Assembly: GCA_002159155.1 (NCBI GenBank)
Contig: LZRQ01000071.1
Span: 1 to 15,192 of the forward strand
Reading direction: 5' to 3'
Source of the DNA: Firmicutes bacterium ZCTH02-B6
GTDB lineage: Bacteria; Bacillota; Limnochordia; Limnochordales; ZCTH02-B6
DNA length: 15,192 bases
Shown here: positions 6,351-12,932 of the stretch, piece by piece
Layout of the letters: each line of letters begins with the position of its first letter
How positions within the stretch are numbered: the first letter of the stretch is position 1
Program-made: the position numbers and the translations under genes
Notes under the pieces: generated by a model
Databases searched by the model: none
Seen by the model: only the letters and a program-made list of their open reading frames with translations
What the model was told of the DNA's origin: nothing

Positions 6351-6994
6351 TGAGCCAAGCGTCGATCACCGCGGCGGGGCACGTGGACGCACACGGCGAG
6401 GCCCACGCGCACCATCATCCTACTGCCTTGGGTATTCCCAATCAAAAGCTGGCGACGTGGCTGTTTATCGCGTCGGAGTCGATGTTCTTTGCGGCGCTGA
6501 TCACCACGTACATGGTGTTCCGGTATCGTAGCGTCGTCGGGCCGCACCCAGATGAGGTCGTCAACATCCCGCTGACCACCGTCAGCACGTTCATCCTGCT
6601 CATGAGCAGCTTGACGATGGCGCTGGGCGTTTCGGCCGCTCACCGGGGCGAAATGCGGGCTGTGGGCAAGTTCCTGGCCATGACTATCTTGGGTGGCCTC
6701 GGGTTTTTGGTCATCCAGTTCTACGAGTGGTGGCACCTGGCCCACGACTTTGGGCTGACGTGGCACACGAACATTTTCGGCAGCGTGTTCTACATCCTGA
6801 CCGGTTTCCATAAAGCCCACGTCATCTTTGGCATGCTCTGGCTAAGCGTCATTGCCATCAGCTCCTTCCGCGGTACGTTGCGCAAGGAGCACGCGGTCAA
6901 CGTTGACGTGGCTGGGTTGTACTGGCACTTTGTAGACGTGGTCTGGATCGTGATCTTCACGCTGGTCTTCCTGTTGACCGAAGCGGGCGTGTGA
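6350..6994 (+). CDS. ctaE: Cytochrome c oxidase subunit III
   Basis: This is a membrane subunit that stabilises subunit I and its proton uptake. The 214 residues carry five predicted helices and conserved blocks SESMFFAAL (42-50), EWWHL, TGFHKAHVIFGMLWL, and YWHFVDVVWIVIFTLVFLL near the C-terminus. The length and five helices fit the short subunit III of caa3 oxidases. The ATG overlaps the last base of the ctaD TGA and sits six or so bases after GGAGGGAG, so translation is probably coupled. The N-terminus is rich in histidine (positions 11, 15, 19, 21-23), which could bind metal but has no established role that I can name. Confidence 0.95.
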   Translation: MSQASITAAGHVDAHGEAHAHHHPTALGIPNQKLATWLFIASESMFFAALITTYMVFRYRSVVGPHPDEVVNIPLTTVSTFILLMSSLTMALGVSAAHRGEMRAVGKFLAMTILGGLGFLVIQFYEWWHLAHDFGLTWHTNIFGSVFYILTGFHKAHVIFGMLWLSVIAISSFRGTLRKEHAVNVDVAGLYWHFVDVVWIVIFTLVFLLTEAGV

Positions 6995-6997
6995 CGC

Positions 6998-7294
6998 ATG
7001 GGGGCGAGTGGGATGGAGAAGGCTCAGCAAGTTCAGCCCACGACGCGCGATTATGTGAAAGTGGGCCTGATGCTGTTCGTCCTGACGGTCGTCGAAGTGG
7101 TGGCTATTTACATCGAGGCGTTGCGGCCTGCGCTGGCGGCGATTTTGGTGGCGTTGTCCGCATGGAAGTTCCTCCTCGTGGCCGCCTTTTTCATGCACCT
7201 CAAGTACGATAGCCGCATTTACACCGGTTTCTTTGCGTTTGGGATGGTGCTGGCCATCCTGATCGGGTTGGCGGTGACGGTTATCATCTTGTGA
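6998..7294 (+). CDS. ctaF: caa3-type cytochrome c oxidase subunit IV
   Basis: A small three-helix membrane subunit typical of Bacillota caa3/aa3 operons. The family signature WKFLLVAAFFMHLKYD is present in the second half, with TRDYVKVGLMLFVLTVVEV before it and a final helix FAFGMVLAILIGLAVTVIIL. The gene begins three bases after the ctaE stop. ATG 6998 gives 98 residues; an internal ATG at 7013 (MEKAQQV) is preceded by GGGGGCGAGTGGG and may be the real start, giving 93 residues. Confidence 0.92.
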   Translation: MGASGMEKAQQVQPTTRDYVKVGLMLFVLTVVEVVAIYIEALRPALAAILVALSAWKFLLVAAFFMHLKYDSRIYTGFFAFGMVLAILIGLAVTVIIL

Positions 7295-7337
7295 GTACGC
7301 AGCTGGTCGCCGCCGGCAGGCGTTGGGAGGTCACACC

Positions 7338-8216
7338 GTGGCGATAATGGACATGGCTTTAGGCGGCGTGCTGCTGCACGCCATGCCGGGCGGGGCCTTG
7401 CGCTGGTGGTACCCGGAAGTTCTCACCGTCATCTGCGCGTTTTTCACCGTCTACTGCTATCTAGTTGGTCCGTATCGTGAGCGGTGGGGGCTGGCCGAGG
7501 GCGTCGAGCGGCAACGTTTCTATTATTTCACGGCAGGTCTCGCCGTCATGGCCTTGTCCGAGGCTACCCCCATCCACTTCATCTCGGAAGAGCACCTCTT
7601 CAGCGTTCACATGCTGCAGCACGTGCTCTTGACGATGGTGATGGCGCCTCTTCTCATCGCGGGCACACCGCCGTGGCTCGTTCAGCGGGCGCTGCAGCGG
7701 CCTTGGGCCATGCGGCTGCTGCGCGGCCTGACGAGGCCCGTGGTGACGCTCTTGGCCTTCAACATCGTCAATGCGGCGTGGCATTTGCCTTACTTTTACC
7801 AGGCGCCGCTAATCAGCCACTGGTTGCACCCCATCCAGCACGTGCTGCTGGTGGTAACAGCGCTGATGATGTGGTGGCCGCTCTTGAGCGACGTTCCGCA
7901 GCTGCCGCGGTTGTCCTACGGGGCGCAGGTCGTTTACATTTTCATGATCCTGCTGGTCCAGCTGCCGGTCTTCGCCGGCATCACTTTTGCCGACTCGGTG
8001 TTTTACGAGTTTTACGCGGCCGCGCCGGACCCTTGGGGCGTTTCACCGCTTGAGGATCAGCAGGCGGCCGGGATCATCATGAAAATCGGCGGCATGGCCA
8101 TCCTCATCTACTTCATGGGCCGGGCGTTTTTCCGCTGGGCCCGTGAAGAGGCGGAGGGCAGGCAGGGAGGAGCCGGCGGCGTCAAGACGCGGCTCAATGA
8201 CGCGCCTGCGTCGTGA
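7338..8216 (+). CDS. ctaG: CtaG family cytochrome c oxidase assembly factor (caa3 type)
   Basis: CtaG of this family is a polytopic membrane protein required for formation of active caa3 oxidase in Bacillus, probably in copper centre assembly; it is unrelated to the CtaG/Cox11 of proteobacteria. The 292 residues hold about seven hydrophobic segments and family-like motifs: EEHLFSVHMLQHVLLTMVMAPLL, a histidine-rich WHLPYFYQ and LHPIQHVLL, and LSYGAQVVYIFMILL. GTG 7338 was chosen because GGGAGG (7325-7330) lies seven bases upstream; the open frame starts at TTG 7323 inside that site. It is the last gene of the oxidase operon. No haem A synthesis genes (ctaA, ctaB) are in this window. Confidence 0.93.
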   Translation: MAIMDMALGGVLLHAMPGGALRWWYPEVLTVICAFFTVYCYLVGPYRERWGLAEGVERQRFYYFTAGLAVMALSEATPIHFISEEHLFSVHMLQHVLLTMVMAPLLIAGTPPWLVQRALQRPWAMRLLRGLTRPVVTLLAFNIVNAAWHLPYFYQAPLISHWLHPIQHVLLVVTALMMWWPLLSDVPQLPRLSYGAQVVYIFMILLVQLPVFAGITFADSVFYEFYAAAPDPWGVSPLEDQQAAGIIMKIGGMAILIYFMGRAFFRWAREEAEGRQGGAGGVKTRLNDAPAS

Positions 8217-8217
8217 G

Positions 8218-8236
8218 CGCGCGTAGCGGTCGCGCG
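8218..8236 (+). terminator. GC hairpin directly after ctaG, candidate operon end
   Basis: CGCGCG (8218-8223) and CGCGCG (8231-8236) pair around TAGCGGT, starting one base after the ctaG stop and followed only by TT. The position is right for a transcription end, but the missing T-tract leaves the mechanism open. Confidence 0.4.
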
Positions 8237-8301
8237 TTGGCCGCGGACGCCGCCGGTGACGAGCTCTCGCTGGTCGTGGAATTCCGACCTAGTTCACAGC
8301 G

Positions 8302-8320
8302 CACCCAGCCCCGATGGGTG
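8302..8320. terminator. Weak hairpin between convergent ctaG and hemQ
   Basis: CACCCA (8302-8307) pairs with TGGGTG (8315-8320) across a 7-base loop, six bases beyond the hemQ stop. The symmetrical position between convergent genes suggests a shared terminator, but there is no T-tract on either strand. Confidence 0.25.
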
Positions 8321-8325
8321 GGCTA

Positions 8326-9000
8326 CTACACCAGGTCGGCTAGAACATCGCCCAATTCCTTCCGGATGCCTACGATGAACGGGATCTCGACCTTGGTATA
8401 GCGGCGGGCCTCGGCCGGGCGCAGGGCGCGAACCATGTCGACGATGCGGTCCAGGCGGTCCGACTCAAAGGCCAGCAGCCACTCGTAGTCGGTCAAGCCA
8501 AAGGCCTGTGTCGTGTTGGTGAGCACATCGTCAAAGGGCTTGCCCAGTGCCCCGTGTTCTTTGAGCATGCGCCCGCGCTCTGGGGGCGACAACAGGTACC
8601 ATTCGGGGCTGCGCACGAAAGGATACACGGAGATGTACTTGGCCGGCGGCACGCCCCGCAGGAAGGCCGGTATATGGTCGGGGGCGAACTCGGCTGGCCG
8701 GTGCACGCCCATAAACGCCCAGCTGAGGGTCAAGTCGCGTCCCAGCTCGCTCTTCTGCAGGCGTACCACCACACGTTGCAGGGCGTCAGGCGATTCGGAG
8801 ATCGTCCACAGCATCAGGTCGCTGTCAGCGCGAAAGCCCACGGTGGAGTAAATCCCCCGCACCTGCACCTCTGGCTGTGCTTCGGAGAGGATGTCCTCCC
8901 ATTCGCCCCGGATGGAGTTGAGCCGACCAGCCAGGGAGTGGGCCCGCCGCTTGCGGCGAAACGCGGTGTAGTGCACAAAGGTGCTGTTGGTGGATGACAT
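8326..9000 (-). CDS. hemQ: Coproheme decarboxylase HemQ (ChdC), chlorite-dismutase family, actinobacterial-type active site
   Basis: HemQ converts coproheme to haem b, the last step of the coproporphyrin-dependent pathway of monoderm-derived bacteria. The 224 residues show the key blocks: distal-side H109 (PDHIPAFL), catalytic Tyr126 in KYISVYPFVR, WY at 134-135, and the proximal haem-ligand candidate H149 in LKEHG, then LTDYEWLLAFESD. Tyr-to-His spacing of 23 and H109-to-Y126 spacing of 17 match Corynebacterium ChdC (H118, Y135, H158) as I recall them; the Bacillus/Staphylococcus type lacks the distal histidine and has a longer spacing. ATG 9000 is preceded by GGAGGG eight bases away; the frame is open upstream to 9342 without coding signs. 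It converges on the haem-requiring oxidase operon. Confidence 0.93.
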   Translation of the reverse strand: MSSTNSTFVHYTAFRRKRRAHSLAGRLNSIRGEWEDILSEAQPEVQVRGIYSTVGFRADSDLMLWTISESPDALQRVVVRLQKSELGRDLTLSWAFMGVHRPAEFAPDHIPAFLRGVPPAKYISVYPFVRSPEWYLLSPPERGRMLKEHGALGKPFDDVLTNTTQAFGLTDYEWLLAFESDRLDRIVDMVRALRPAEARRYTKVEIPFIVGIRKELGDVLADLV

Positions 9001-9178
9001 CCGCACGTCCCTCCATCGATTGTCGCCGGGAATAACGCACCCGGCCATACCCGTTCCGAGTTTCCCCTGTTGTGTCCAGATCTCCTGCCTCACGATACCG
9101 CGCTTTGCGGGTCGTGCCGTACTGAAACAGGTGGTACAACCGCGGTGAAGGCACGCCAAGGGAAGGGGCGGTGGCGGG

Positions 9179-9847
9179 ATGCGCTGGACCGGTAAAGATG
9201 CGGCGAGGCGGTGCCTGCTCATCCTGGCGGCTGCCGTCGCCGGCGCGGCGGCATGGGCGCCCCACGCGGCGTCCAAGGGCCGCCCGGTCAGCTGGCGGGA
9301 GCTACGGTATGAGGGTGTCGTCGCGCAGTCCGACTGGTACACGTGCGGCCCCGCCGCGGCCGCGACGCTGCTTCACCACTACTTCGGCATACCAGCCACG
9401 GAAGAGGAGATGCTGGAGCTCGCGTTGGGGGCCATGGCTGACGGCGGCCAAAACCCCGGCGCGGGCATCCACGCTGCTGCGTTGGTGCGTTCCCTGACGG
9501 AGAAAGGGTTGCCCGTGCGGGGATATCGGGTCGAGCCCGGCAGCTTGGCCGCCTATTTCAGGCAAGGCGGCTTGCCCGTCATCGTGCACGTGACCCGGCC
9601 TGAGCCCCACTACGTGGTGGCGGTGGGACTGGTAGGAGACTGGGTGCTGCTGGCCGATCCTTCCTGGGGCCGGCGCCTAGTGCGCTGGGACGAGCTGGCG
9701 GAGGAAAAAGGCTATTCGGGCGTGGCCCTGGTTCCTCTGCCCCAGACGGAGCTGGCGGCAAGAGCCCGGGCGCTCCAGGAGGAGGCATTGTCATGGGCTG
9801 CTGGACGGTTGGCCCAGCTGCGCCGGCGGGGAGGGAGCTGGCGATGA
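9179..9847 (+). CDS. Exported C39-like papain-fold cysteine peptidase
   Basis: The 222-residue protein starts with a basic N-region and a hydrophobic stretch (about 12-31), a signal peptide or anchor. The peptidase domain has the bacteriocin-processing C39 layout: Q50-SDWYTCGPAAAATLL with nucleophile C56, catalytic H144 in PHYVVAVG, and D160 in LADPSWG. Family members cleave after double-glycine-type leaders or act as stand-alone proteases. Here there is no ABC transporter fused, which resembles FapD-like stand-alone enzymes. After the catalytic domain an Ala/Arg-rich helix (about 191-222) ends the protein. ATG 9179 follows a G-rich stretch. The stop overlaps the next start by ATGA, so the exported beta-rich protein downstream is translationally coupled and probably functions with it. 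The substrate is unknown. Confidence 0.85.
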   Translation: MRWTGKDAARRCLLILAAAVAGAAAWAPHAASKGRPVSWRELRYEGVVAQSDWYTCGPAAAATLLHHYFGIPATEEEMLELALGAMADGGQNPGAGIHAAALVRSLTEKGLPVRGYRVEPGSLAAYFRQGGLPVIVHVTRPEPHYVVAVGLVGDWVLLADPSWGRRLVRWDELAEEKGYSGVALVPLPQTELAARARALQEEALSWAAGRLAQLRRRGGSWR

Positions 9848-10683
9848 TTGGCCGTAAGGCAACTGTTCAGTTCCGGCTTGCTGGTGGAGTCAGGGCCGCC
9901 TGGGCGGTCGCACTGTCCTTGTGGGCCAGTGCGACGATTTCTCCACCCGCGTTGGCCCAGCCGTCCACGTCCATCGACCCCCTCTGGCGGCCGGCACCGG
10001 CAGCCGGTGAGCTGCATTACGAGCTGGCTTTGGACATAATGGCGGGAGGCCACCAGACCGTGGAGTGGACCGTAAGCGGGACGCCTCAGGCGCTGGTGGA
10101 ACACCGCTATAGGGTCGGAGCACACGCAGTCGTTGGGTACTGGGTGAGCGGGCGGTTTGCGCTGCGGGCTGCGGCCGCCGTGGGTGGGGATGTGGTCCGA
10201 CGGGCACCGCCCAACGAGCTGCCGCCCGGATGGGCGTGGGAAGCGTCCCCGGGTAGAGTCGGGCTCGGTGCTTCGTGGCGCGTCGGGCAAGAATCCGCGT
10301 GGCAACCCACGTTGGACCTGATGATCTTTTCGGGCCACGCGACCCCATGGGAAGCTCAATTGGCCGTTACCCGGATGCGCGATCCGGTCGTACTCTCCGG
10401 TGCCGTCGGGGTCGCAGCGGATGGTAGGGGCGGGGCTCTGCTGTTGGTAGGGGGCCGGGCCGCGTTCGTCGCCAATGACAAGGTGAGCTTCACAGCTGGC
10501 GTGACACATGCCACCCCCGGGAGGATGGAGCGCCTTCCCCTCACCACCTTCACGCTCGGCCTGCATTATGCCCTCGACGGGGCCGACTCGCCCGGGATCG
10601 GCGCAGAGGCTGTCATGAGCATTGCTGGCGGCGAGGCCAGGCCAGGTCTCCGGGTGGTCTGGTCCGGCACAATGGAGCGGTGA
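9844..10683 (+). CDS. Exported beta-strand-rich protein, possible outer-membrane beta-barrel
   Basis: The 279-residue protein has a classical signal peptide: a basic N-region, the hydrophobic core AAWAVALSLWASATI, and a cleavage motif ALA before Q39. The mature part alternates short hydrophobic/polar strands with glycine-rich turns (HYELALDIMAGG, HAVVGYWVSGRFALRAAAAVGG, VGLGASWRV, KVSFTAGVTHATPG, TTFTLGLHYAL), as in porin-like or phenol-degradation-type transporter barrels. It has no helical membrane segment after the signal. The last residues (VVWSGTMER) lack the terminal aromatic of typical BAM substrates, so barrel status is unproven. ATG 9844 overlaps the peptidase stop and follows GGAGGGAG, supporting coupling. 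If the host is monoderm, a secreted beta-sandwich is the alternative. Confidence 0.7.
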   Translation: MIGRKATVQFRLAGGVRAAWAVALSLWASATISPPALAQPSTSIDPLWRPAPAAGELHYELALDIMAGGHQTVEWTVSGTPQALVEHRYRVGAHAVVGYWVSGRFALRAAAAVGGDVVRRAPPNELPPGWAWEASPGRVGLGASWRVGQESAWQPTLDLMIFSGHATPWEAQLAVTRMRDPVVLSGAVGVAADGRGGALLLVGGRAAFVANDKVSFTAGVTHATPGRMERLPLTTFTLGLHYALDGADSPGIGAEAVMSIAGGEARPGLRVVWSGTMER

Positions 10684-10757
10684 CAGCCGCTCCTCCGGTG
10701 CACCCTTCAGACAGGACTCCCTGCGGCGGGGGCCGAAGATCCGGAGGTCCAGTCTTG

Positions 10758-10763
10758 AGGAGG
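10758..10763 (+). promoter_or_regulatory. Shine-Dalgarno site fixing a TTG start for the haem monooxygenase
   Basis: AGGAGG at 10758-10763 lies eight bases before TTG 10772. The start yields MFVVMNRI, exactly the N-terminus expected for HmoA/IsdG-type proteins, and rules out the long in-frame extension beginning at 10622. Confidence 0.8.
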
Positions 10764-10771
10764 TGCACGGG

Positions 10772-11104
10772 TTGTTTGTGGTTATGAACCGCATCCCGGT
10801 CCGTCCTGGATTTGGGGAGGCCTTTGAAGATCGCTTCCGCCAGCGGGCGGGCGCGGTGGACCGGATGCCGGGATTCATCCGTACCATGGTCCTTCGGCCC
10901 GAAAACGACGAGGACCCGTACGTGGTGCTTACCATGTGGGAATCGAAGGAGCATTACATCGCCTGGACGCAGTCTGAGGCGTTTCAGCAAGGGCATTCCC
11001 GCCCGGGCCGGCTGCCCCAAGAGGCCTATCGGGGACCTAGCCGGCTGGAGACTTTCAGCACCGTTGTGGATTCCGCGCAGGAGCGGGAGGACGGTCAAGC
11101 ATGA
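10772..11104 (+). CDS. IsdG/HmoA-type haem-degrading monooxygenase (ABM domain)
   Basis: The 110-residue ferredoxin-like ABM-fold protein shows the three residues used by IsdG-type enzymes to ring-open haem: N6 (MFVVMNRIPV), W65 (HYIAWTQSEAF) and H75 (FQQGH), with the ten-residue Trp-His spacing of IsdG (W67, H77). The MPGFIRTMVLRP and VLTMWESKEHY blocks also match. It is most like HmoA-type cytoplasmic haem monooxygenases, releasing iron from haem; other ABM monooxygenases are the alternative. The TTG start at 10772 is set by AGGAGG upstream. The stop overlaps the next gene's ATG (ATGA), so it is coupled to the YchF-like gene. Its neighbourhood with hemQ and an oxidase that consumes haem suggests a role in haem or iron turnover. 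Confidence 0.85.
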   Translation: MFVVMNRIPVRPGFGEAFEDRFRQRAGAVDRMPGFIRTMVLRPENDEDPYVVLTMWESKEHYIAWTQSEAFQQGHSRPGRLPQEAYRGPSRLETFSTVVDSAQEREDGQA

Positions 11105-12177
11105 AGATAGGTCTCATCGGCTTGCCGTCCTCGGGTAAATCCACCCTGCTGCGGCTGTTGACGCGTGGGCAGGCGGGGGCGCCGGGCAAAGCGCGGGTCG
11201 GCGCAGCGCCCGTCCCCGACGCCCGGGTGGATGCTTTGAGCCGGCTCTTCCAGCCCAAGCGGACGGTGTATGCGCAACTGGAGTGCACTGAGCTGCCCGG
11301 GCTGCAGCTGGATGCGGCCCGCACCGGTGCCGGCGTGGCCGCCCGGGAGCTGGCCGAGTCCCTGCGCCCTATCGATTGCTTGGTTCAGGTAGTGCGGGCA
11401 TTTACGGCCCCTCATGTACCCCATCCTCTTGGCTCGCCGGACGCGCTGCGGGACGCCCGGCGGGTGTATGAGGAACTTGTGTTGATGGACTGGACGCTGG
11501 TGGAGACGCGGCTTGAGCGGTTGGCTGAGGCTCGCAAGAAAGGACTGCGCCACGATGAGGAAATGCGGCTGTTTGAGCGGATACGTCCGGAATTGGAGGC
11601 GGGCCGGCCCATGCGGGCGCTGGCATTTACCAATGAGGAGCTGGCGTTGCTCAAGCCGTACTCGTTCGTGACGACCAAACCGGTAGTGCTTGCCGTCAAC
11701 GTGGACGAAGAGCAACTCCGGTCGGGAGAGTATCCTGGCCGCGAGGAGCTGCATGCGTGGGCAGCGGAACGCCGGATCCCCGTGGTCGAGTTGGCCGCCC
11801 TGATTGAAGCGGAAATTGAGGAGCTGCCGGAGGAGGAACGGGCCGCGTTTTTGGCGGACCTCGGCCTGTCGGAGCCCGGCATTGCGCGCCTGGCAAGGTC
11901 CGCCTATCAAGCCCTCGACCTTATTTCCTTTTTCACGGTGGGCAGCGACGAGGTGCGGGCGTGGACGGTGCGGCGCGGCGCAACGGCGCGAGAGGCTGCC
12001 GGAGTCATCCATTCCGACATCGAGCGGGGCTTCATCCGGGCAGAGGTGGCCGACCACCAGGAGCTCCTGCGTGAAGGAAGCCTGCATGCCTTGAAGGAAA
12101 AGGGGCAGCTGCGGGTTGAGGGCAAGGATTACCTGGTGCAGGACGGCGAGGTCATCCACTTCCGCTTCAACGTGTAA
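11101..12177 (+). CDS. Divergent YchF/Obg-family P-loop NTPase (DUF933 C-terminus)
   Basis: The 358-residue protein keeps the YchF architecture: Walker A GLPSSGKST (7-15), the NVDE nucleotide-base motif at 200-203 (YchF uses NxxE, explaining ATP preference), a helical insert, and a C-terminal TGS-like DUF933 domain (about 275-358) ending LISFFTVGSDEVRAWTVRRGAT...GEVIHFRFNV. YchF proteins associate with ribosomes and stress responses. It departs from canonical YchF: the switch I segment (normally ANYPF-T-I-P-N) is missing or replaced by a short AGAPGKARVGAAPVPD stretch, and the usual DIAGL switch II reads ELPGL (64-68). It may be a paralogue alongside a normal ychF elsewhere. ATG 11101 overlaps the monooxygenase stop. 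Confidence 0.87.
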   Translation: MKIGLIGLPSSGKSTLLRLLTRGQAGAPGKARVGAAPVPDARVDALSRLFQPKRTVYAQLECTELPGLQLDAARTGAGVAARELAESLRPIDCLVQVVRAFTAPHVPHPLGSPDALRDARRVYEELVLMDWTLVETRLERLAEARKKGLRHDEEMRLFERIRPELEAGRPMRALAFTNEELALLKPYSFVTTKPVVLAVNVDEEQLRSGEYPGREELHAWAAERRIPVVELAALIEAEIEELPEEERAAFLADLGLSEPGIARLARSAYQALDLISFFTVGSDEVRAWTVRRGATAREAAGVIHSDIERGFIRAEVADHQELLREGSLHALKEKGQLRVEGKDYLVQDGEVIHFRFNV

Positions 12178-12182
12178 CAGCA

Positions 12183-12204
12183 GCCCGCGGACGGGCGCGC
12201 GGGC
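12183..12204 (+). terminator. All-GC hairpin after the YchF-like gene
   Basis: GCCCGCG (12183-12189) pairs with CGCGGGC (12198-12204) across an 8-base loop, starting five bases after the TAA stop. It is the best transcription-end candidate between this gene and the purine genes, though no T-tract follows. Confidence 0.4.
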
Positions 12205-12303
12205 CGTGGGGAAAGGAGCTGGCCGGGGCTGGACGGTCGCACCCTTGAGACGAGCGTTTTCCCGGAGCTAGCGCGGCAACTGCGGGAGACCGGGGAGGTT
12301 TAT

Positions 12304-12450
12304 GTGGACTACGATTACGCGTCCCACTTTGCTCACTATCTCATGCGAGAGTGGGTGGAGCTGTGGTGGGTGACGGAGCAGGAGCCGACGATGACAGACG
12401 ATTTTAAGGCCCACTTCGTCGCAGGCAGGAGAGGGGGACGCCGGCAATGA
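12304..12450 (+). CDS. Small hypothetical protein coupled to purE
   Basis: A short frame of 48 residues (MDYDYASHFAHYLMREWVELWW and onward) starts at GTG 12304, five bases after GGGGAGG (12292-12298), and stops with TGA overlapping the purE ATG (ATGA), the same coupling seen at five other junctions here. The composition (Tyr, Trp, His, acidic) is not that of random GC-rich DNA. The frame is also open upstream to the YchF-like stop and reads TLETSVFPELARQLRETGEVY, so a longer 73-residue product from CTG 12229 (AAGGAG ten bases upstream), or a remnant of a larger gene, is possible. I do not recognise a family. Confidence 0.5.
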   Translation: MDYDYASHFAHYLMREWVELWWVTEQEPTMTDDFKAHFVAGRRGGRRQ

Positions 12451-12932
12451 GGCCGCTGGTGGGGATCATCATGGGCAGCCGCTCCGACTGGGAGACGATG
12501 CGGGCGGCCGCGGCGGTCCTGGATGAGCTTGAGATCCCTTACGAGACGGCGGTCGTTTCCGCCCACCGCACGCCGGACCGCATGTTTGAGTACGCCGAGC
12601 GGGCGGAGGAGCGCGGGTTGGAGGTGATCATCGCCGGGGCAGGCGGCGCGGCGCACTTGCCCGGCATGACCGCTAGCAAGACCACGCTTCCCGTCATCGG
12701 GGTGCCGGTGCAGTCCAGGGCGCTGAACGGGCTCGATTCGCTCCTGAGCATCGTTCAGATGCCCGCCGGTGTTCCCGTGGCCACCATGGCTATCGGGACC
12801 GCAGGTGCCGCCAACGCGGGCCTCATGGCTGCCGCCATCCTCGCCAACAAGTATCCGGACATCCGCCAGCGACTTAAAGAGCGCCGCGAGCGCGTCGCCA
12901 AGGAAGTGCTGGCGAATCAGGACCTGCCATGA
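12447..12932 (+). CDS. purE: N5-carboxyaminoimidazole ribonucleotide mutase
   Basis: Class I PurE moves the carboxyl group of N5-CAIR to give CAIR in purine synthesis. The 161 residues match the usual length and show GSRSDWETM (S11, D14), SAHRTP (38-43, with catalytic H40) and AGGAAHLPGM (65-74). The presence of purK immediately downstream confirms the two-step bacterial route rather than the class II AIR carboxylase. ATG 12447 overlaps the small upstream ORF; the 3' end overlaps purK by ATGA. Confidence 0.97.
   Translation: MRPLVGIIMGSRSDWETMRAAAAVLDELEIPYETAVVSAHRTPDRMFEYAERAEERGLEVIIAGAGGAAHLPGMTASKTTLPVIGVPVQSRALNGLDSLLSIVQMPAGVPVATMAIGTAGAANAGLMAAAILANKYPDIRQRLKERRERVAKEVLANQDLP

Noticed and set aside
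9130..9141. Imperfect palindrome GGTGGTACAACC between hemQ and the peptidase gene
   Set aside because: Only five of six pairs match and it is a single short instance; chance is likely.
10692..10747. CCTCCGG/CCGGAGG inverted repeat before the haem monooxygenase
   Set aside because: The 42-base separation and 7-bp arms in GC-rich DNA make it unremarkable.
9712..10935. Open frame of 407 codons on the minus strand
   Set aside because: Spans two well-supported plus-strand genes, is Pro/Arg-rich, and shows no domain or ribosome site.
11095..12159. Open frame of 354 codons on the minus strand
   Set aside because: Antisense to the YchF-like gene, which has clear family motifs and coupled start and stop.
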